Below, piece after piece: positions 13,785-24,477 of a DNA stretch of 53,099 nt; position 1 is the stretch's first letter; every line of letters starts with the position of its first letter. The DNA comes from Candidatus Nomurabacteria bacterium RIFCSPHIGHO2_02_FULL_35_13 (GTDB lineage Bacteria; Patescibacteriota; Minisyncoccia; Phycocordibacterales; UBA9973), in contig MFTY01000016.1 of the NCBI GenBank assembly GCA_001785515.1, positions 1 through 53,099 on the forward strand, in the 5' to 3' direction. The notes under the pieces were generated by a model. It had not been told where the DNA came from, did no database searches, and saw nothing but the letters and a program-made list of their open reading frames with translations. The position numbers were made by a program, and so were the translations under genes.

Positions 13785-16154
13785 CTAACTTTCTGAAGGA
13801 CCTTCTGTTTTTTCTTTTTGAGCTTCCTCAGCTAGAACATCATCAATGGAACAAACTCCGGAAACACAAGCATATTCTTTCGCGCCGACAGTATTGTCTT
13901 CCTGTTCATAATAAATAAGTTTAGAAAAATCAATGTGTTTTATTTCTTTGATTCTTTTTTCATATTCTTCTTTGGAAATCTCTTCATAAGGAGCAAGTTG
14001 ATAAACGTGTTCGGAACGAGGCAAGAAAGAAAGTCCGCCGACAATATCCCAATTTTCATAAATGAAGTTTGCAACTTTAATCCATTCATCATCACCCACA
14101 TAAATAGTCACGGAAGGATTATGTTCAATATAATTAATTTTTAATCTCTTCCATTCATTGAGCAAATCAATAGCAGAAACTTGGTCACGAGTAACAGCTC
14201 CTTCCGGCGCTTTTATCGGAAATTCAACCACAGCGACAGTAGAGTTAGCGGTGGAATATCCGACTTCAGCTTTAAAAGGAACACCTTGGTCTTTTATTAA
14301 TTGATACAGTGGGTCATTTGTAGAAATACGAACACGTCTGATGTAATGTTTGGCATACCATGGATGCATTCCGGAACCGACATAGAGAAGCTGACCAGAA
14401 TTACCGTGGGGTTTGATTGTGGTAATGCATGTGGAATGATTAATGCCGAATTTTTTGGCGTATTCCTTATTTACTTTAATAGCTTCTTCTCGAAGTTCTG
14501 ACAAAACTTTATCTGTCCTGATTGTTTTATTATCGTAATATCCGGTAATGGAAACGCCGAGTAAAGCTTCTTCTTCACAGTTTTCTTTCCATTCTTTTGA
14601 CAGATAACCAAAATGAGTTAGGGTTGCTTGAAAAGTACCTAGTATTGTAGAAAGTCTCACTTTTCTTTTTAAATCTTCTACCGTGTCGGCAGGACGAACT
14701 ACAATGGAAGTAAGATTGCAGAATTGCTTGGAACGGAGAGTGATTTCTCCGCAAGGATTTGAGCCCGGTAGTCCAACAATGACATTCTGGTCATCTATAA
14801 TTCCGGCTTTTTTCCAATTCTCAATTCTACGCTTAGGCAGTTGAGTCATAAGCCCGCCCCTATTAAAGATTCCCCTCTCTCCTGTGCCTGATTTTATCAA
14901 TTCTATCCATTCATTTAAAAATTCTGAAGCCGAAGGCTTTTGGCTATATACGGCTGAATTGTTGGCCATTGAACGCTGTCCATTATCAATCCAAAACTGT
15001 CCCTGTTTTGATTTGCGCATAGATTCATCATCAATATCGGAAAGAGAGATTAAAGCGCTGCGACGAACTCCTCCGGCAACAACAATAAGACCAATCTGAC
15101 AAATTATATCGTGAAGGTCTAAATTGGTAAGACGTTTTGCTTGTCTTGATAATATTTTCTTTTTAGTAAAATTAATAAGGTCAATAAGAGGTTGAGGACC
15201 CGAAGCGCGACCACCGGCAGTTTTTAAACGAGCGCCTGACGGACGCACGCTACTATAATCAAAATTTATATCATAACCATCAGACCAAGTTTTACAAGCT
15301 AAAACAAAGGCATCCGCCCAACCTTCTTTGCTATCTTCCACAACATGAGTTGCAAGATGCTTTCCGGTTTGTCGTCTTATTTGCGGAAATTTTTGCACGG
15401 TTTCAGATTCAACAGAAAAACCTAAACCTGCTCCACTCATTAGTATGTACATCACCTCTCCTAAGTCTTGCCAACTTGAAGGCGCGAGGTAAGAACAATT
15501 GTAAGCCCAAACATTTGATTTTTTACATGCTTCTCCGGCAGACCAAAGCAATCTCATAGAAGGACAAATTTCTTGTTTTAAAATAGCTTCTTTTGTTTCA
15601 GAAAAATCTTTCGAAGACATTTTGTCGCCAAGATTTTCTTTCATATAAGCCATAAAACGGTCAATAGTTTCCACCCACGTCTCACGCCTGCCTAAAGTAT
15701 CTTGCCATTTGGAATATGTTCTATAAAAAATGAACTCCTCGTAAGAACTTACAAAGTAAGAACTTGATTCATCAAAAACTTTTTTATTTTCAGGGGAGAT
15801 AGTGCCAACTTCACGCCTTAATTCTGCTCTTTTTGACCTATATAAAATATAGGATTTTGCAGTAAGATAGTATCCCAAATCCATAAGTTCGGCCTCCACC
15901 AGGTCTTGTATCATTTCTACTGCCGGAACAAATTTTTTTTCGTCGCTTTTTGCCTTTACATGAGTTAATTTATGAAAAACTTTCTTCGCAACATCCTTTG
16001 CTTCCTTTTCTCCCCCCTCATTTGTCATGACAAATGCTTTGAGTACAGCATCAACAATTTTATTAAAATCAAAAGGGATTATTTCCCCTTCACGATTTCT
16101 AACATTTTTGATTTTATTCAATTCTTTCCTGCTTAAAACAATACTTTTTTCCAT
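13785..16154 (-). CDS. nrdJ: Adenosylcobalamin-dependent ribonucleoside-triphosphate reductase (class II)
   Basis: 789 residues. N-terminal ATP-cone at about 15-105 (REGEIIPFDFNKIVDAVLKAF). Catalytic barrel with YNCSYLAPSSW near 220, LMSGAGLGFSVES, and LPGSNPCGEITLRSKQFCN near 470, where NPCGE carries the radical Cys. The tail has ACVSGVC, a C-x4-C pair of the kind that re-reduces the active site. Reduces ribonucleotides to deoxyribonucleotides with B12 as radical source and without oxygen; no second subunit is needed. No B12 synthesis gene is in the window. A TATAAT 6 bases before the ATG predicts a leaderless mRNA. Confidence 0.92.
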   Translation of the reverse strand: MEKSIVLSRKELNKIKNVRNREGEIIPFDFNKIVDAVLKAFVMTNEGGEKEAKDVAKKVFHKLTHVKAKSDEKKFVPAVEMIQDLVEAELMDLGYYLTAKSYILYRSKRAELRREVGTISPENKKVFDESSSYFVSSYEEFIFYRTYSKWQDTLGRRETWVETIDRFMAYMKENLGDKMSSKDFSETKEAILKQEICPSMRLLWSAGEACKKSNVWAYNCSYLAPSSWQDLGEVMYILMSGAGLGFSVESETVQKFPQIRRQTGKHLATHVVEDSKEGWADAFVLACKTWSDGYDINFDYSSVRPSGARLKTAGGRASGPQPLIDLINFTKKKILSRQAKRLTNLDLHDIICQIGLIVVAGGVRRSALISLSDIDDESMRKSKQGQFWIDNGQRSMANNSAVYSQKPSASEFLNEWIELIKSGTGERGIFNRGGLMTQLPKRRIENWKKAGIIDDQNVIVGLPGSNPCGEITLRSKQFCNLTSIVVRPADTVEDLKRKVRLSTILGTFQATLTHFGYLSKEWKENCEEEALLGVSITGYYDNKTIRTDKVLSELREEAIKVNKEYAKKFGINHSTCITTIKPHGNSGQLLYVGSGMHPWYAKHYIRRVRISTNDPLYQLIKDQGVPFKAEVGYSTANSTVAVVEFPIKAPEGAVTRDQVSAIDLLNEWKRLKINYIEHNPSVTIYVGDDEWIKVANFIYENWDIVGGLSFLPRSEHVYQLAPYEEISKEEYEKRIKEIKHIDFSKLIYYEQEDNTVGAKEYACVSGVCSIDDVLAEEAQKEKTEGPSES

Positions 16155-16160
16155 TAAGTG

Positions 16161-16166
16161 ATTATA
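16161..16166 (-). promoter_or_regulatory. Leaderless-type -10 of nrdJ
   Basis: TATAAT on the minus strand, 6 bases before ATG 16154. Confidence 0.55.
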
Positions 16167-16273
16167 CTTCTAAAAAATAATTTATGCGAGTGGAAATCAA
16201 CAAAAAACAACAAAGAAAAACAGTTTGAAATGGCTGTAAATAGCCATCTCTTTAAAAGCTGAAATAACAAGCC

Positions 16274-16735
16274 CTAAGAGGATAAAAATTTTACCCTGTC
16301 CCCCTCTTTTAAATTATTCTTTTCCGAAAAAGAAGAGAAAACTTCCAAAACATACTTTGCATCTTGATTGGGAGTGAAAGTCTCCGGATATGACTCCGGT
16401 TTGGCATCTTTTTTTATATAAACCACTCGCAAATCTTCTCCAATCCAAATAATATCTATAGGAAAGTTCATATCCTTCATCCAAAAAGGATATTTGCCTG
16501 TATGGTTAAAAACGAAAAGCATGCCTTCGTCTTTTTTCAATTCTTTTATTCCTGAAAGACCTTGCTCCCGGGACTCTGGAGTTAAGGATAAATTAATTTT
16601 GAGAGTTTTTCCTGCAATTTCTATGTATTGAATTTTATCAATTAATAAATTTTTAGAAAAATTATTTTTTATCAGAAAAAATCCTACCGCAAAAAAAATA
16701 ATAACTATGAGAAAAAAAATATTTCTATTTTGCAT
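16274..16735 (-). CDS. DUF192 family protein, membrane-anchored
   Basis: 153 residues. One N-terminal membrane segment at about 6-24, then the DUF192 domain: LTPESREQGLSGIKEL, DEGMLFVFNHTGKYPFWMKDMNFPIDIIWIGEDLRVVYI, and KYVLEVFSSFSEKNNLKEGDRV. The FWMK-M--P-D-I-W core is diagnostic. Located outside the membrane; biochemical role unknown. It begins 3 bases after the decarboxylase-like gene, so is co-transcribed with it. Confidence 0.85.
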   Translation of the reverse strand: MQNRNIFFLIVIIFFAVGFFLIKNNFSKNLLIDKIQYIEIAGKTLKINLSLTPESREQGLSGIKELKKDEGMLFVFNHTGKYPFWMKDMNFPIDIIWIGEDLRVVYIKKDAKPESYPETFTPNQDAKYVLEVFSSFSEKNNLKEGDRVKFLSS

Positions 16736-16738
16736 TTT

Positions 16739-18133
16739 TTATTTATGGTCTCCGTTGGTCCAACCAAAAAGTTTCCCGATACTTTCCGCAGTTTCATGTT
16801 TGCGAGCAATTTTTATTTCTCCATCTTGAGCAATAATTTTTGCGGGAAGAGAAAGTAAACAATGATGCGATGCTAAACCATCTTGATATGCTCCCGTATC
16901 TAAAACAGCAATGAATTGGTCTCCGCCATTTAATTTTGGTAGAAGAATATAATCTCCCCCCGCTGTATACTTGTCATCAGAATCACAAGTGCTTCCGGCA
17001 AGCCAAACTCTTTTAAAAGGATTATTCATATTGTTTACCGGTATAACATGCCATTTTTGATGTATTGCCCAGGTATCTTTAAGGTCATTCATAAAACTTC
17101 CATCAATAACATACCACGCTTTAGCATTAGCTTTATCAATATATTTTTTAGAAATAATTTTATAGATTGTTACTTGTGCCGGAGCAACAATATATTGCCC
17201 CCATTCAATAGCGAGGTTCGGATGTTTGATTCCCGCTTTGTCTGATAAATTTTTAAGAATTTTAATAATTTTACTGGAAACAGCTTTAGCTGTGTAAAAT
17301 TTTTTCTTTTCATAAGGAATGCCAAAGCCTCCACCAATATCCAGTGTATCCAAATTGGGATGTATTTTTTGCATCTGAACATAAATACTAAATGCATGCT
17401 TTATTCCGTCTAAAATACTTTTTTGTGTTTTTATCTGTGACCCTAAATGATAGTGTAATATTTTAAGATTTTTCATTTTGGTCAAAGAAAGCGCGTCTCT
17501 TTCCGAGAGGCCAAACCGGTCAAACTTTTTATCCCAATGCGTGTCAGCTTTAATAGCTAAGTCCACCCGTACTCCAATATCGCCCTTATATTTAAAGAGT
17601 CTTTCAATTTCTTCTTGCTCTTCCATAATCGGCACTATGTTCATACCCTTAGTGCGCAATTCCTCTATCAAATCCAAATACTGGTCGGTTTTGGGACCGT
17701 TACAAAACACGCGAATTTTAGAATTAAATTTTTCCCCTTCCCAAAGTTTCTTAACAAGCCAAAGTTCATTGGAAGATGTCACTTCTAAATTTGCTCCTTC
17801 TGATAAAAGTGGTAAGATAAATTCTTTGTTCTGATTTACCTTCATTGGGTAATGGTAGAAAAATTTACCCTTATAGCCGTAAATTTTTACATAGGCTTGA
17901 AAATAACCGATTAAATCTTTCAAACGGTCTTCTATGATAGCCGGAAACACCACTTGGAGAGGCGTACCATATTTATGCGCAAGTCCATGTAGATTATAAA
18001 TATGATAACCCTCTATAACCGTTAAATTACTGTCTTTATTAATATCAAAAAATTGTGTGTTAAATTCGTCCACTCCGAGTTTCCAAAATTTCTTCCAATT
18101 CTTTCCCTGTTTTTTGTTTTTTTTCTTTGCCAT
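16739..18133 (-). CDS. PLP-dependent arginine decarboxylase-like protein (short form)
   Basis: 464 residues, alanine-racemase-like barrel plus C-terminal beta domain. Motifs: FFYHYPMKVNQN near 90-100 (the Lys that binds PLP, as in SpeA YPIKVNQ), EVTSSNELWLVKKLW, KKFDRFGLS, HYHLGSQI, DTLDIGGGFGIPY (phosphate-binding Gly loop), AIEWGQYIVAPAQV, and WLAGSTCDSDDKYT (the active-site Cys-Asp near the C-terminus). SpeA itself is about 630-660 residues; the inserted and C-terminal helical parts are missing. Substrate could be arginine or another basic diamino acid. A Lys-rich first 15 residues. TATACT lies 13 bases upstream of the ATG. Confidence 0.75.
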   Translation of the reverse strand: MAKKKNKKQGKNWKKFWKLGVDEFNTQFFDINKDSNLTVIEGYHIYNLHGLAHKYGTPLQVVFPAIIEDRLKDLIGYFQAYVKIYGYKGKFFYHYPMKVNQNKEFILPLLSEGANLEVTSSNELWLVKKLWEGEKFNSKIRVFCNGPKTDQYLDLIEELRTKGMNIVPIMEEQEEIERLFKYKGDIGVRVDLAIKADTHWDKKFDRFGLSERDALSLTKMKNLKILHYHLGSQIKTQKSILDGIKHAFSIYVQMQKIHPNLDTLDIGGGFGIPYEKKKFYTAKAVSSKIIKILKNLSDKAGIKHPNLAIEWGQYIVAPAQVTIYKIISKKYIDKANAKAWYVIDGSFMNDLKDTWAIHQKWHVIPVNNMNNPFKRVWLAGSTCDSDDKYTAGGDYILLPKLNGGDQFIAVLDTGAYQDGLASHHCLLSLPAKIIAQDGEIKIARKHETAESIGKLFGWTNGDHK

Positions 18134-18186
18134 TAAATTGAAGTTTAGTATACCAAGTGTCTAAAAAATGTAAAGGGGTTATTCCT

Positions 18187-19594
<1,408 letters not shown>

Positions 19595-19601
19595 TATAAT
19601 A

Positions 19602-21284
19602 CTAGTACACTTCCTGTTGATAACATTTTTCACAGTAAATAATTTCCGGTCTGCTTGGCGCGTAAGAGGTTTCAAATTCATTCTCGCATTCTTTATTCAT
19701 ACATTTTCTGTGCCAGAGTTTTGGTGAGTTAGTTTGAGCAACTCTATTTGCGTGACGACAATTAAAACAGAGTTTAGGAAAAGGCAAATTATATTTCTTA
19801 TAGAATTGTAATTCATACGGAATGAATCGAAACGCAAGAGAACAATTATGCATACATTTTCCCTCATGTTCACAGGCTTTTGTTTCTTCATTGATTACAT
19901 ATTTACGCTTATCAGGTTCACGCCATACATAACCTCGCTCCAAAACCTGCTCTTTCGTGAGAGGAAAATAAATATGTGCGGTCTCATTGTAGCCAAAAGG
20001 GCTTGCTTCCATTGGGAAAAATTCACCATATTTATATACTCTTCCCTTTTTATCAACATATGGCATATCCTGCATATGTTTGATGATTTTTTCGCGAAGA
20101 ATTTCATATTCTTCTTTAGAATACTGTTTATTAAAGATGCAATACTCTCTCTTTTTTAGACCGACACAACCAAAACAATCATTACATCCTATTGCCGAGA
20201 TGCAGTACTCCAAATTCCTAGTACCCGTAACTGCGAACCAGGAGAACTTTATATTAGATACCTGGTTTCCCACCTGTAGGGATTCATACACCAGTTCGGA
20301 ACTTATACCAAAATGTGTAAAATCATAAAGGTTTGAAGACCTCGTCTGTCCGGGTGTAATCAGCATACAATATCTTGAATCCTCAAGTTTCGCAGCAATA
20401 TAAGAATTTTTTACATTTTTGCAATTGTAAACATAATCTCCCGAGACGTTTAAATTTTTTATTCCATGCATGTACTTCTGTGGATACTGAATCCAAGGTT
20501 TTTTAGATTCTATCCACGCTCTATCTATTTTCTCGTGAGTAGAAGGATATATTTCCTTTAATTTTTCCTCATATTTATCTTGAGTATAGGATTGGTTAAA
20601 AATGTAATATCTTTTATTGACAAGATTAACACAACCAAAACAATCATTGCACCCCGTACAGTTTTTGCAGAATAGAAGATTATAGCAATTTATGCAATCT
20701 ACACAAAACATTATATTATAGCTTTTATGACAATTTGTAATCTCGTAGCAACTTTCGCATTTATGAACAAAATAAGTGTCAATACAATTTTTTGAGTTGG
20801 TGAGATTACTTCCGTAAGCACAATCTTCGTCAAAATCGCTGTGTGTGACTAGATAGCAATTTTTTAAATAGCCAACCATGTTTGTGTACTCCGAGTTTAC
20901 CAAGCTTGTATACAAGCCAAATCGACTAACTGCCGGAACACGATTCATTAAATCAAAAAGTTGTGCTAAAAATGGTTTTGACGAATCAAAATCAACTCCG
21001 TAATTCATAGCGTTCCATTTATCGCTCCACCAACACTCATTACAGTAAACAATGATTGATGATTTATCAGAGTAGACGGCTATGGTGCTTTTTCCACAGA
21101 GTGCACAGATGCGCTTATGAAGAGAACGCTCATTCCGCCAGATAAGACGTCTGACTAGTCGACATTCTGAGCAAAAAGTAGGTGACGGAACTTTTATTTT
21201 TTCATAAAAACTAAAATCATCTGGCTCGATAGTAAAGTCTTGTTTACAATTTTGGCATATTTTCTTTTCACTTTCATATTTCAT
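19602..21284 (-). CDS. Large Cys-rich zinc-ribbon protein of CPR type
   Basis: 560 residues with well over 40 Cys. N-terminus: CQNCKQDFTI, a second CSEC, RRLIWRNERSLHKRICALCGK and YCNECWWSD, i.e. two or three zinc ribbons. Middle: many loosely spaced CxxC and CxxxxC units (CVDCINCYNLLFCKNC) and a motif GCNDCFGCV that appears twice, each followed by a YCIFN/YYIFN-like segment. C-terminus: CFNCRHANR, KCMNKECENEFETSY and YCEKCYQ. No enzyme motif. I know similar proteins only as uncharacterised ones in parcubacterial genomes. It starts 2 bases after mreC ends, so is read with proS-mreB-mreC. Confidence 0.75.
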   Translation of the reverse strand: MKYESEKKICQNCKQDFTIEPDDFSFYEKIKVPSPTFCSECRLVRRLIWRNERSLHKRICALCGKSTIAVYSDKSSIIVYCNECWWSDKWNAMNYGVDFDSSKPFLAQLFDLMNRVPAVSRFGLYTSLVNSEYTNMVGYLKNCYLVTHSDFDEDCAYGSNLTNSKNCIDTYFVHKCESCYEITNCHKSYNIMFCVDCINCYNLLFCKNCTGCNDCFGCVNLVNKRYYIFNQSYTQDKYEEKLKEIYPSTHEKIDRAWIESKKPWIQYPQKYMHGIKNLNVSGDYVYNCKNVKNSYIAAKLEDSRYCMLITPGQTRSSNLYDFTHFGISSELVYESLQVGNQVSNIKFSWFAVTGTRNLEYCISAIGCNDCFGCVGLKKREYCIFNKQYSKEEYEILREKIIKHMQDMPYVDKKGRVYKYGEFFPMEASPFGYNETAHIYFPLTKEQVLERGYVWREPDKRKYVINEETKACEHEGKCMHNCSLAFRFIPYELQFYKKYNLPFPKLCFNCRHANRVAQTNSPKLWHRKCMNKECENEFETSYAPSRPEIIYCEKCYQQEVY

Positions 21285-21286
21285 TT

Positions 21287-22078
21287 TTATTTCTCCACTT
21301 CCACAAATTTCAATTCTTGTATGTTAATTGGACTCATAAGTAAAACTTTCTGAAAAGAATCACGTGGGTCTGAGATTGTCGTTTGAACTATTCCTACTGT
21401 ATATGACATAATTCCGGGCAGAATTGCTTCTGTTCCTTTTTCTAAAACAAAATCTCTCGGTAAAACAATTTCAAAATTTCCTCCGCCTCGCCCGACTATT
21501 TGCACAAAAGTATCCCTGCCGACAATAACTATTTCAGTTTTTTCTCCAGGGTTTGAATATAAAATAACTTTAGAAGAATTTGAATAAGTTTCGGCAATGT
21601 ATCCTATTGGAATATTTCCCAGCGCAAAAACTTTATGCCCGATTATAACTCCACTATTTGCCCCAACATCAATGATAAGTGTGTCATAAGGAGATTGATT
21701 CGGCTTAGATAAGATGCCAGCTAAAACCATATTTGCTTCCTCATTTTTCCTTCCTAAAATTTCCTTAATTTTAAAATTTTCATCTAAAATGGAATTATAA
21801 TTTGCCATTCTTGCTTCTTGTTCGTTTAATTTTGATTTTAAATCTTTATTTTCTAAAGAAAGAGAATTTTTAGAATAAAAATAGGAACCGGCGGTTGATA
21901 ATTTTTCTCCAATATTATTTCCCAAAATAAAAACAGGACGAAAAATAATGCTTGAAACGTAAGAAAGTCCGTTAAAAATGCTAAATCTAAAATAAATAAA
22001 AATAAATAAAAATGTGATAAGAATCAGATATTTAATAAATTTATTTTTTTTTATTTGTTTATCTAGGAGGTAGCTCAT
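21287..22078 (-). CDS. mreC: Rod shape-determining protein MreC
   Basis: 263 residues. One N-terminal membrane helix (about 16-34), a coiled-coil stretch at about 70-100 (LENKDLKSKLNEQEARM), then the beta-rich periplasmic-type domain with NQSPYDTLIIDVGANSGVIIGHKV and GYIAETYSNSSKVILYS. Links the cytoplasmic MreB filament to the wall-synthesis machinery. Its start overlaps mreB by 20 bases, which indicates translational coupling. No mreD or rodA follows. Confidence 0.9.
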   Translation of the reverse strand: MSYLLDKQIKKNKFIKYLILITFLFIFIYFRFSIFNGLSYVSSIIFRPVFILGNNIGEKLSTAGSYFYSKNSLSLENKDLKSKLNEQEARMANYNSILDENFKIKEILGRKNEEANMVLAGILSKPNQSPYDTLIIDVGANSGVIIGHKVFALGNIPIGYIAETYSNSSKVILYSNPGEKTEIVIVGRDTFVQIVGRGGGNFEIVLPRDFVLEKGTEAILPGIMSYTVGIVQTTISDPRDSFQKVLLMSPINIQELKFVEVEK

Positions 22079-23105
22079 CTTGATTCCTAATTAAAACTTC
22101 ACTATAAGATAGAATGTCGTCTAAAATGACTCCTGTTCCCCGAGCAACAGCCGTAAGCGGGTCATCTATCACATAAACGGGAATTTTAAGGACATTTTGC
22201 AAAAGTTCAGCAAGCCCTGATAATAAAGCCCCGCCACCAGAGAGAGTAATTCCCTTGTTCATTATATCGGATAAAATTTCAGGGGGTGTTGTTTCAAGCA
22301 CATCTTTTACACCTTCAATAAGCTCTTTAATTGATAGTGAAAATGCCTCACGAATATCGGAATCTGTTACCACCACCTCGCGAGGTAGGCCTGTCAATAA
22401 ATCACGTCCACGCACTTCTGTTTCCATATATTTTCCGGGAAGAACAGAACCAATAACAATCTTAACCATTTCAGCCGTGGTCTCGCCAACCAAAATTTTA
22501 AACTCATCTCTCATATAAGTGACGATGTCGTTATTAAATCTATCGCCTGCAACTTTCAAATTTTTTGATTTTACAATTCCCCCTAAAGAAATTACCGCAA
22601 CATCTGTCGTTCCACCTCCAATATCTATAATCATGGAACCCACAGGGTCTTTAATGGGAAGTCTGACACCAATAGCCGCTGCCATAGGTTCTTCTACTAA
22701 AAATACTTCTCGAGCGCCGGCTGAACGAGCGGCGTCATAAACAGCGCGAGTTTCAACATTGGTTGTGCCTGTTGGAACACCGATTAAAACTCTGGGCCTG
22801 GCAAGTTTTTTAGATATTTTATCTGCTTTGTTTATCAAATATGAAAGCATTTCTTCCGTAACTTCAAAATCGGAAATAACACCATCTATAAGAGGACGAA
22901 TTGCCTTTATATGTCCCGGAGTTCTTCCAAGCATTTCTTTGGCTTTTTCACCCACAGCAAGAATTTGATTGGTTTTAATATTTACCGCCACGACTGAAGG
23001 TTCATTAATTACAATACCGTGACCTTTTAAATAAACTAAGGTATTTGATGTACCTAGGTCTATGCCAATATCATTTGAAATTAATTTGTAAATTTTATCA
23101 AACAT
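22059..23105 (-). CDS. mreB: Cell-shape actin homologue MreB
   Basis: 348 residues, full length. Actin-fold motifs: DIGIDLGTSNTLVYLKG near 12-28 (phosphate 1), MIIDIGGGTTDVAVIS near 158 (phosphate 2), and GITLSGGGALLSGL near 288 (adenosine). Forms membrane-bound filaments that guide wall growth; its presence with mreC and a DacA-like gene points to a walled, probably elongated cell. Lies 15 bases after proS. Confidence 0.95.
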   Translation of the reverse strand: MFDKIYKLISNDIGIDLGTSNTLVYLKGHGIVINEPSVVAVNIKTNQILAVGEKAKEMLGRTPGHIKAIRPLIDGVISDFEVTEEMLSYLINKADKISKKLARPRVLIGVPTGTTNVETRAVYDAARSAGAREVFLVEEPMAAAIGVRLPIKDPVGSMIIDIGGGTTDVAVISLGGIVKSKNLKVAGDRFNNDIVTYMRDEFKILVGETTAEMVKIVIGSVLPGKYMETEVRGRDLLTGLPREVVVTDSDIREAFSLSIKELIEGVKDVLETTPPEILSDIMNKGITLSGGGALLSGLAELLQNVLKIPVYVIDDPLTAVARGTGVILDDILSYSEVLIRNQDELPPR

Positions 23106-23120
23106 AAAAATAGTTAGGCT

Positions 23121-24374
23121 TTAGGCGCTAGGCTTTAGCAAAACTAATAATTCTTTCAAAGAAACAACTTTGCCTTTTTCTTCAGCGCGTTTTTTTAATT
23201 CAACTCCACCTTCTTTCAAACTTCTTGATGAAATAACCGCGCGATAAGGAATACCCAATAAATCGGCATCCGCGAATTTTTCTCCGGCAGAAATTTCCCT
23301 TCTGTCGTCAAATAAAACTTCTGAATTGGCTGACAAACTCTCGTAAATCTTATCTGCTTCAACAAGCACAGCTTCGTCTTCCCCTAAAGCAAGCAAATGC
23401 ACTTGAAATGGAGCAACTGTCTCAGGCCAAATTATGCCTTTATCGTCGGCTAAGGCCTCCACAATAGTGCCCATAAGTCGCGCTGGCCCAATACCATAAG
23501 AACCCATGAATACTGGTTTTTTATCCCCTTTTTCTGTTTGATAAGTCAAATCGAGCGCATCTGAAAAACGAGTACCTAAAGTAAATATATTTCCCACTTC
23601 TACTGCTTTTGTTTCTTTAAAATCACCACTTAAACTTAAATCCTTTTTAACATCATCGGTAAAAACTTCTTTGTTAATGGCAATATTATTTTCTTCATTA
23701 ACATAAATAGTATCTTCTCCGGTGGATGTGACTGTTTGAAATTCATGAGAAAATTTTGAAAAAGATCCGCCTGACGCAAAAGTTAAATAAGTTAAATGAC
23801 CTATTCCTGATCTTTCAAAAATCTTTGTATATGCTTTTTTTGCTTTCTCATAAAATTCCAAATGTTCCGCTTCGTTTTTTGAAAACGAATAGAGGTCTTT
23901 CATTATAAATTCTCGAGTGCGCATTATTCCGCTTTTTGCGCGCACTTCATTGCGAAATTTATTTTGAAATTGATAAACGGACTTCGGTAAATCCCGATAA
24001 GAACTTATGTAATTTTTCATTATATTGGTTAACGGTTCTTCGTGTGTGAAAGCTAAACCTAATTCCGTATTATTTTTTAATTTTGTCTTAAACCAAATAT
24101 CTACTTTTTCATTATCCCAACGGTCAGTTTTTTTCCAAAGTTCGGGATTTTGGAGAGCAGTCATAATAATTTCCTGCCCGCCAATAGCATTCATTTCTTC
24201 ACGTATAATATTTTCAATTTTATTTAAAACGAGCAACCCTAGTGGTAAGTAAGAATATACTCCGGCCATTTCTTTATAAATAAAACCTCCACGAATAAGA
24301 AGCTCTGCGTTTTTTGACACTTCGTCCGTTGGCACTTCTTTTTTAGTTTTAGTAAAAAGTTCAGATTGTCTCAT
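23121..24374 (-). CDS. proS: Prolyl-tRNA synthetase, short form without editing insert
   Basis: 417 residues. Class II motifs: motif 1 MAGVYSYLPLGLLVLNKIENIIREEM, motif 2 FRNEVRAKSGIMRTREFIMKDLYSF, motif 3 GSYGIGPARLMGTIVE; C-terminal anticodon-binding domain from about 325. Between motifs 2 and 3 the roughly 180-residue editing (INS) domain is replaced by a short linker. It charges tRNA-Pro; clearing of mischarged Ala would then need a separate deacylase, not seen here. A clear leaderless promoter precedes it, and it heads the mreB-mreC set. Confidence 0.92.
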   Translation of the reverse strand: MRQSELFTKTKKEVPTDEVSKNAELLIRGGFIYKEMAGVYSYLPLGLLVLNKIENIIREEMNAIGGQEIIMTALQNPELWKKTDRWDNEKVDIWFKTKLKNNTELGLAFTHEEPLTNIMKNYISSYRDLPKSVYQFQNKFRNEVRAKSGIMRTREFIMKDLYSFSKNEAEHLEFYEKAKKAYTKIFERSGIGHLTYLTFASGGSFSKFSHEFQTVTSTGEDTIYVNEENNIAINKEVFTDDVKKDLSLSGDFKETKAVEVGNIFTLGTRFSDALDLTYQTEKGDKKPVFMGSYGIGPARLMGTIVEALADDKGIIWPETVAPFQVHLLALGEDEAVLVEADKIYESLSANSEVLFDDRREISAGEKFADADLLGIPYRAVISSRSLKEGGVELKKRAEEKGKVVSLKELLVLLKPSA

Positions 24375-24380
24375 AACTCC

Positions 24381-24409
24381 ATACTAACCGAAAAAAGCCT
24401 TTTGGTCAA
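24381..24409 (-). promoter_or_regulatory. Leaderless promoter of proS
   Basis: TTGACC (24404-24409), 17-bp spacer, TAGTAT (24381-24386) on minus, then 6 bases to ATG 24374. Confidence 0.7.
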
Positions 24410-24441
24410 AGTTATAAAAACGCTTATTACCGATATGTCAG

Positions 24442-24470
24442 TTGCAAAAAACGACCCTTTCTGTTAGAAT
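24442..24470 (+). promoter_or_regulatory. Leaderless promoter of rpsB
   Basis: TTGCAA (24442-24447), 17-bp spacer ending in TGT, TAGAAT (24465-24470), then 7 bases to ATG 24478. It also rules out starts further upstream. Confidence 0.7.
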
Positions 24471-24477
24471 AACCCTT

